The notes beneath the pieces are model-generated. The model searched no databases. It was not told the DNA's origin and saw nothing but the letters and a program-made list of their open reading frames with translations. DNA of 64,000 bases from Streptomyces lincolnensis (GTDB lineage Bacteria > Actinomycetota > Actinomycetes > Streptomycetales > Streptomycetaceae): the NCBI RefSeq assembly GCF_001685355.1, contig NZ_CP016438.1:3968001-4032000 (forward strand), read 5' to 3'. Positions 59,685 through 64,000 of the stretch are shown here, piece by piece. Within the stretch, counting starts at the first letter, position 1. Each line of letters begins with the position of its first letter. Position numbers and translations under genes: made by a program.

Positions 59685-62027
59685 TTGCCCAGGTTCAGTG
59701 TCATCGTCCCCGCGTACCAGGTTCAGGCGTACCTGCACGAGTGCCTGGAATCGGTGCTGTCCCAGTCGTATCCGGATCTGGAGCTGATCGCGGTCGACGA
59801 CGGTTCGCCGGACGCCTGCGGCGCGATCATCGACGAGTTCACGGCCCGTGACCCGCGCGTGAAGGCCGTCCATCTTCCCGAGACCCTGGGGCGGGGCCGG
59901 GCACGCAACGCCGGGGCGGCCGAGGCGAGCGGTGACTATCTGCTGTTCCTGGACGGCGACGACACCCTCACCCCGCACGCGCTGCGGTCGATCGCGGACC
60001 GGCTGAAGGAGACGGGCGAGCCGGACGTCCTGGTGTACGACTACGCGCACGCCCACTGGAACGGCGGGACCGTCCGCAACCAGGCGGCCGTCCAGCTCAC
60101 CGAGCAGGGCCCGGCCCCCTTCCGGCTGGAGGACCGCCCGGGGCTGCTGCACCTGGTGACGGCGGCCTGGAACAAGGCGTACCGCCGGGAGTACGTCGAG
60201 CAGGGCGGCTTCGCGTTCCCGCCCGGGTACTACGAGGACGTCCCGTGGACGTACCCGGTCCTGATGGGCGCCGAGTCGATCGCGACGCTGGACCGGGTGT
60301 GCGTGCACCACCGGCAGCGCCGGCCGGGCACCGTCCCCGGCACCGCCGGCCGCGACCACTTCGACGTCTTCGAGCAGTACGACCGGCTCTTCGCGCATCT
60401 CGACGCCCACCCCGAACTCGCCTCCTGGCGCCCGGTGTTGTTCCGCCGCATGGTCGAGCACCTGGCGACGGTGTTCGCGCGCCACGACCGGCTGCCGCGC
60501 GCGTTGCGGGCCGAGTTCCTGCGCACCGCCCGCGCCCACTGCCGCCGGTACCGCGCCCCGGGCCACCCCGTCCCGGTGCGCTCGCGCCTCAGGCACACCC
60601 TGGTCCGGCTGGGTCTGCACCACACCTTCCGCGCGGTGCGGGGCGCCGCGGCACTGCGCCGCCGCACCGGCAGGGCCGCCGCGGGTCTGCTGAGGGCGCT
60701 GCGGTCCGTCGCCCTGCGGGCGCACTACCGCGTCCAGCTCCGGCTGCCGGTACGTGCCGACCGGGCCGTGTTCGCCGCGTACGGCGGTCTCGGGCACGGC
60801 TGCAACCCGGGCGCCCTGGAGACCGCGCTGCGCACCTTCGCGCCGCACATCCGCACGGCGTGGATCGCCCGCCCCGAGCACCACCACACGATCCCGACGG
60901 CCACCCGCCGCATCACCCCGGGCACGGCCGCGTACTGGACGGCGCTGGCCCGCTCCAAGTACCTGGTGACCAACGCCGACTTCGGCCCCCGGCAGGTCAA
61001 GCGGCCCGGCCAGATCGTCGTCCAGACGCAGCGCGGCACCCCGCTCAAGCACATGGGCCTCGACCTCCACGAGCGCCCGGCCGCCGCCCGGGAGACGGAC
61101 TTCGGCCTCATGCTGCGCTCGGTGGACACCTGGGACCACGTCCTGTCCGCCAACCGCCACTCCGCCCTGACCTGGGAGCGCGTCTTCCCCGGGACCTACC
61201 GCTCGCTCTGCCACGGCCAGCCCCGCAACGACGTCTTCCAGCAGGCCACGCCGGCGGACGTGGCCCGGCTGCGGGAGTCCCTCGGCATCCCCGACGGCTC
61301 GGTGGCGATCCTGTACGCGCCCACGTACCGCGACTACCGCCGCGCCCAGCCGCCCGGCCTCGACCTGGAGCGCGTCCTGCGCCGCCTCGGCCCCCGCTTC
61401 GTCGTGCTGGCCCGCGCCCACCCCGTCCACGGCACCCCCCTGGCCCGGGGTGCGGCCCGGGTGGTCGACGTCACCGGCCACCCGAGCGTCGAGCAGCTCT
61501 GCCTGGCCTCGGACGCCCTGGTCACCGACTACTCCTCGATCATGTTCGACTACGCCAACCTGGACCGCCCGATCGTGATCCACGCCGAGGACCGCCAGGC
61601 GTACGAGGCGGCCCGGGGCACCTACTTCGACCTGCGGTCCTTCCCGCCGGGCGCGGTCGCGCGCACCGAGGACGAGCTGATCGACATCTTCGCCACCGGC
61701 CACTGGCGCGGCTCCCGCTCGGCCCAGCTGCGCGCCGCGTTCCGGACGCGTTTTTGCCCGTACGACGACGGCCGCGCCGCCGAGCGGGTCGTACGCCGTG
61801 TGGTGCTGGGCGAGGACGAGTCGGCGCTGCCGCCGGTGATCCCACTCGACGAGCGCCGCCCGGTGCCCTCCGCCGCCGCGTCGCTCGCGCACTCCCCGCA
61901 GCCCACCGAGCTGTCGGCGGCCGGCGAGCGCGCCTTTCCCGAGGACGCCTTCGTCGACGGCGGCTTCACCGAGGGCGTCTTCAGCGAGCGCGTCTTCAGC
62001 GAAGGCGTCTTCACCGACCGCGTCTGA
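59685..62027 (+). CDS. Bifunctional GT2 / CDP-glycerol glycerophosphotransferase
   Basis: A 780-residue two-domain enzyme. The N-terminal GT2 domain (about 1-230) has FSVIVPAYQVQAYLHECLES, VDDGSPD and FLDGDDT. The C-terminal TagB/TagF-like domain (about 370-710) has QTQRGTPLKHMG, YAPTYRD, RAHPVHG and TDYSSIMFDYANLDRPI, the catalytic set that transfers glycerol-phosphate units. It should build a teichoic-acid-like or phosphodiester polymer on the inner face of the membrane. TTG 59685 is the start by homology; ribosome-binding signal is weak. The last 35 residues are repeats of F-x-E/D-x-V/A-F, unrelated to catalysis. It is followed by a paralogue. Confidence 0.88.
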   Translation: MPRFSVIVPAYQVQAYLHECLESVLSQSYPDLELIAVDDGSPDACGAIIDEFTARDPRVKAVHLPETLGRGRARNAGAAEASGDYLLFLDGDDTLTPHALRSIADRLKETGEPDVLVYDYAHAHWNGGTVRNQAAVQLTEQGPAPFRLEDRPGLLHLVTAAWNKAYRREYVEQGGFAFPPGYYEDVPWTYPVLMGAESIATLDRVCVHHRQRRPGTVPGTAGRDHFDVFEQYDRLFAHLDAHPELASWRPVLFRRMVEHLATVFARHDRLPRALRAEFLRTARAHCRRYRAPGHPVPVRSRLRHTLVRLGLHHTFRAVRGAAALRRRTGRAAAGLLRALRSVALRAHYRVQLRLPVRADRAVFAAYGGLGHGCNPGALETALRTFAPHIRTAWIARPEHHHTIPTATRRITPGTAAYWTALARSKYLVTNADFGPRQVKRPGQIVVQTQRGTPLKHMGLDLHERPAAARETDFGLMLRSVDTWDHVLSANRHSALTWERVFPGTYRSLCHGQPRNDVFQQATPADVARLRESLGIPDGSVAILYAPTYRDYRRAQPPGLDLERVLRRLGPRFVVLARAHPVHGTPLARGAARVVDVTGHPSVEQLCLASDALVTDYSSIMFDYANLDRPIVIHAEDRQAYEAARGTYFDLRSFPPGAVARTEDELIDIFATGHWRGSRSAQLRAAFRTRFCPYDDGRAAERVVRRVVLGEDESALPPVIPLDERRPVPSAAASLAHSPQPTELSAAGERAFPEDAFVDGGFTEGVFSERVFSEGVFTDRV

Positions 62028-62055
62028 ACGCCGATCCCGCACCGGGGAGTTCGTC

Positions 62056-62139
62056 ATGCCCTCCAGTCCCTCGCGGCCCACCCCGACCCGGCCCCACACC
62101 TGGCGTCCGGCGGGACGGCCCGGCCGCCACGGTGTCTGA
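62056..62139 (+). CDS. Possible 27-residue peptide (uncertain)
   Basis: ATG 62056 has GGGGAG 6 bases upstream and reads MPSSPSRPTPTRPHTWRPAG before a Gly/Arg/His tail and TGA. It lies between the two paralogous transferase genes. It is Pro/Arg-rich with no family. It may be a short leader peptide, or chance. Confidence 0.2.
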   Translation: MPSSPSRPTPTRPHTWRPAGRPGRHGV

Positions 62140-62172
62140 CGTCGCCCCGGGAACACCGACAGAAAGAGCAGA

Positions 62173-64000
62173 ATGCCCCGCTTCAGCATCATCGTGCCGT
62201 CCCATGGGGTCGTGGGGCGGCTGTCCCTGGCACTGGACTCGGTCCTCGCCCAGTCCTTCGGCGACTTCGAGCTGATCCCGGTCTGCGACGGCCCTCAGTC
62301 CCCGGCCGCGGACGTCGTCGCCGGGTACGTCCGCCGGGACTCCCGGGTGGCCCCGGTGCACTCGCCGCCGTCGGCGGGACCGGCCGGGGCGCGGAACACC
62401 GGGACGCGGGCGGCGACCGGCGCGTATCTGCTGTTCCTCGACGGCGACGACGTGCTCGTACCGGGGGCGCTGGCGGAGCTGGCCGCACGGCTCGACGCGA
62501 CCGGGGACGTCGACGTGCTGCACTTCGAGCACGAGCGGACGCCGTGGTGGGAGGGCGAACCCACCAACCCGGCGGCAAAGGTGCTCGCGAGGACACCGAA
62601 GGGCGCGTTCTCGCCGGAGGAGGCCCCGCACGTGACCGGCGTCCGGCTGCCCGCGTGGAGCGCCGCCTACCGTCGGGCGTTCGTCGCCGAACACCGGCTC
62701 GCCTTCCCCGACGGCCACTTCACGGACATCGGTTTCGCCGGCCTGAGCGCCCTGCGCGCCGAGCGCGTCGCGGTGCTGCGCGCGGTCGTCGTACGGCATC
62801 TGGTGCGCCGGCAGGGCAGCCGCCTGAGCCTGCCGGGCGAGCACCACGTCGAACTCCTGGACCAGGCGGAGGCGTTGCTGACGCGGGCCGTGGAGGAAGG
62901 GCTGTCCGGGGAGCGGTACAAGGAGCTGTTCGAGCAGCTCTTCGCCGCGATCCTGAAGACGGCCGCGCACCCGCGCCGGCTGGGCTCGCGGCGCCGCGCC
63001 TTCTTCCGCCGGGCGAGCCGCCTGTACGGGCGTCACCGCCCCGCCGGGTACCGGCCGCCGGGCGGCAGCCTGGGCGTGCAGCACCGGCTGCTCGCGTCCG
63101 GGGCGTACACCGCGTTCCGGGCGCTGCGCGGCGCGAACCAGAAGGCGGCGAGGGCGATCGAGGCCGTCCCGCGCCCCCGCGGCCTGCGCACCCGCCTCCT
63201 GTACCGCCGCCATCTGAGCCGCCCCCTGGATCCGAACCTCGCCGTGTACTGCGCGTACTGGGGCCGCGGCTACGCCTGCAACCCGGCCGCGATCCACGCC
63301 AAGGCCCGCGAACTGGCCCCCCACATCCGCTCGGTGTTCCTGGTCGAGCCGGACCAGGCGCACGCCATGCCCGAGGGAGTCGACTACGCCGTGATCGGCG
63401 GCCGCCGCTACTGGGAGGTCCTGGCCCGCGCCACGTACCTGATCAACAACGCCAACTTCGCGGAGGGCGTGGTCAAGCGCCGCGGCAGCGTGCACCTCCA
63501 GACCCAGCACGGCACGCCGCTGAAGAAGATGGGCGTCGACCAGTCGACGTACCCGGTGGTGGCCGCCACGACCGGCAGTTTCGCCAGGCTCCTGGGGCGC
63601 GTGGACCGCTGGGACTACAACCTCTCCTCCAACCGTCACTCCACCGAGATGTGGGAGCGGGCCTTCCCCGGCTCGTACGAGCAGTTGGAGTACGGCTATC
63701 CGCGCAACGACGTCTACTGCACGGCGACCGGCGAGGACGTGACCCGCGTCCGGCGCGAGCTGGGCGTCCCCGAGGGCAGCACGGCCGTGCTGTACGCGCC
63801 CACCCACCGCGACCACCACACCGGCTTCGAGACCGCCCTGGACCTGGAGGCGTTCTGCGAGGAGGCCGGACCGGACGTGGTCGTGCTGCTGCGCGCCCAC
63901 TACTTCTACGACCGCGGGCTCTCCCGGGCCACCGGCCGGATCATCGACGTCACCTCGCACCGCTCCTCGGAGGACGTCTGCCTGGCCGCCGACGCGCTGG
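62173..64000 (+). CDS. Second GT2 / CDP-glycerol glycerophosphotransferase fusion (3' end off window)
   Basis: A paralogue of the preceding gene; 609 residues are visible. The GT2 part begins MPRFSIIVPSHGVVGRLSLA, but its first acidic motif reads VCDGPQS instead of VDDGS, so donor binding may differ; FLDGDDV is kept. The glycerophosphotransferase part has NLAVYCAYWGRGYACNP, QTQHGTPLKKMG, YAPTHRD and RAHYFYD. The expected TDYSS motif lies just beyond the right edge. ATG 62173 is weakly preceded by GAAAGAG. It is 145 bases after the first gene and may form one wall-polymer operon with it. Confidence 0.88.
   Translation, partial: MPRFSIIVPSHGVVGRLSLALDSVLAQSFGDFELIPVCDGPQSPAADVVAGYVRRDSRVAPVHSPPSAGPAGARNTGTRAATGAYLLFLDGDDVLVPGALAELAARLDATGDVDVLHFEHERTPWWEGEPTNPAAKVLARTPKGAFSPEEAPHVTGVRLPAWSAAYRRAFVAEHRLAFPDGHFTDIGFAGLSALRAERVAVLRAVVVRHLVRRQGSRLSLPGEHHVELLDQAEALLTRAVEEGLSGERYKELFEQLFAAILKTAAHPRRLGSRRRAFFRRASRLYGRHRPAGYRPPGGSLGVQHRLLASGAYTAFRALRGANQKAARAIEAVPRPRGLRTRLLYRRHLSRPLDPNLAVYCAYWGRGYACNPAAIHAKARELAPHIRSVFLVEPDQAHAMPEGVDYAVIGGRRYWEVLARATYLINNANFAEGVVKRRGSVHLQTQHGTPLKKMGVDQSTYPVVAATTGSFARLLGRVDRWDYNLSSNRHSTEMWERAFPGSYEQLEYGYPRNDVYCTATGEDVTRVRRELGVPEGSTAVLYAPTHRDHHTGFETALDLEAFCEEAGPDVVVLLRAHYFYDRGLSRATGRIIDVTSHRSSEDVCLAADAL

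Overview
This window is chromosomal DNA from a Streptomyces. It is extremely GC-rich with strong G/C bias at third codon positions, uses GTG and TTG starts often, and has many 1- and 4-base stop/start overlaps. It carries streptomycete hallmarks: the sigU/rsuA ECF pair, nnaR-narK, a matAB-like polysaccharide locus, the pkaA/pkaB kinases, ATPase-less sugar importers, and a tmRNA tag ending in AFALAA. From memory, gene order largely follows the conserved core of Streptomyces chromosomes around the S. coelicolor SCO294x-SCO298x region. The block at about 31.5-41.0 kb looks like an accessory sugar-utilisation island set into that order; this is inference, not tested here.

Layout. 1-5.1 kb (-): three-subunit xanthine-dehydrogenase-type molybdenum hydroxylase (FAD, 2Fe-2S, Mo subunits), with the Mo subunit running off the left edge. 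5.4-10.1 kb (-): sugar ABC importer plus GH20 beta-N-acetylhexosaminidase, with a DasR-like site in its promoter. 10.3-15.0 kb: DUF3039 and YqgE proteins, murA, HU, malic enzyme. 15.3-20.8 kb: HelD-like ATPase, RsuA/SigU, and a CGNR regulator divergent from a DUF1772 membrane protein. 21.0-23.7 kb: NnaR and the nitrate transporter NarK. 23.9-29.0 kb: acyltransferase, deacetylase/glycosyltransferase, a poorly conserved stretch and a Pro/Thr-rich membrane protein. 29.1-31.5 kb: LysR regulator divergent from an MFS exporter.

31.6-41.0 kb (+): LacI-controlled island with binding protein, two permeases, GH31 alpha-xylosidase, LacI regulator and a secreted GH3 enzyme. It would import and trim alpha-xylosylated or beta-linked gluco/xylo-oligosaccharides, such as those from xyloglucan. 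41.1-45.7 kb: a secreted protein of unknown function, then ssrA (tmRNA), smpB, a PDZ/S41 protease, ftsX and ftsE on the minus strand. 46.0-48.4 kb: small zinc-ribbon membrane protein, a LAXTG sortase substrate and prfB. 48.6-55.7 kb: two membrane Ser/Thr kinases (PkaB, PkaA) divergent from a large FHA/FtsK-type ATPase, a plausible phospho-signalling module. 55.9-59.5 kb: a third ATPase-less sugar importer. 59.7-64 kb: two tandem GT2/CDP-glycerol glycerophosphotransferase fusions for a teichoic-acid-like wall polymer, the second cut by the right edge.

Items most worth a second look: loss of the conserved active-site Glu in the Mo hydroxylase; the 9-bp tandem array and palindromes between pkaA and the FHA ATPase, with a Lys-to-Arg change in that ATPase's P-loop; paired operator-like palindromes in front of the hexosaminidase, LysR/MFS and LacI operons; the LAETG protein with Thr-Asp-Pro and Gly-Asn repeats; and dispersed Streptomyces repeats, one of which encodes the N terminus of a permease.
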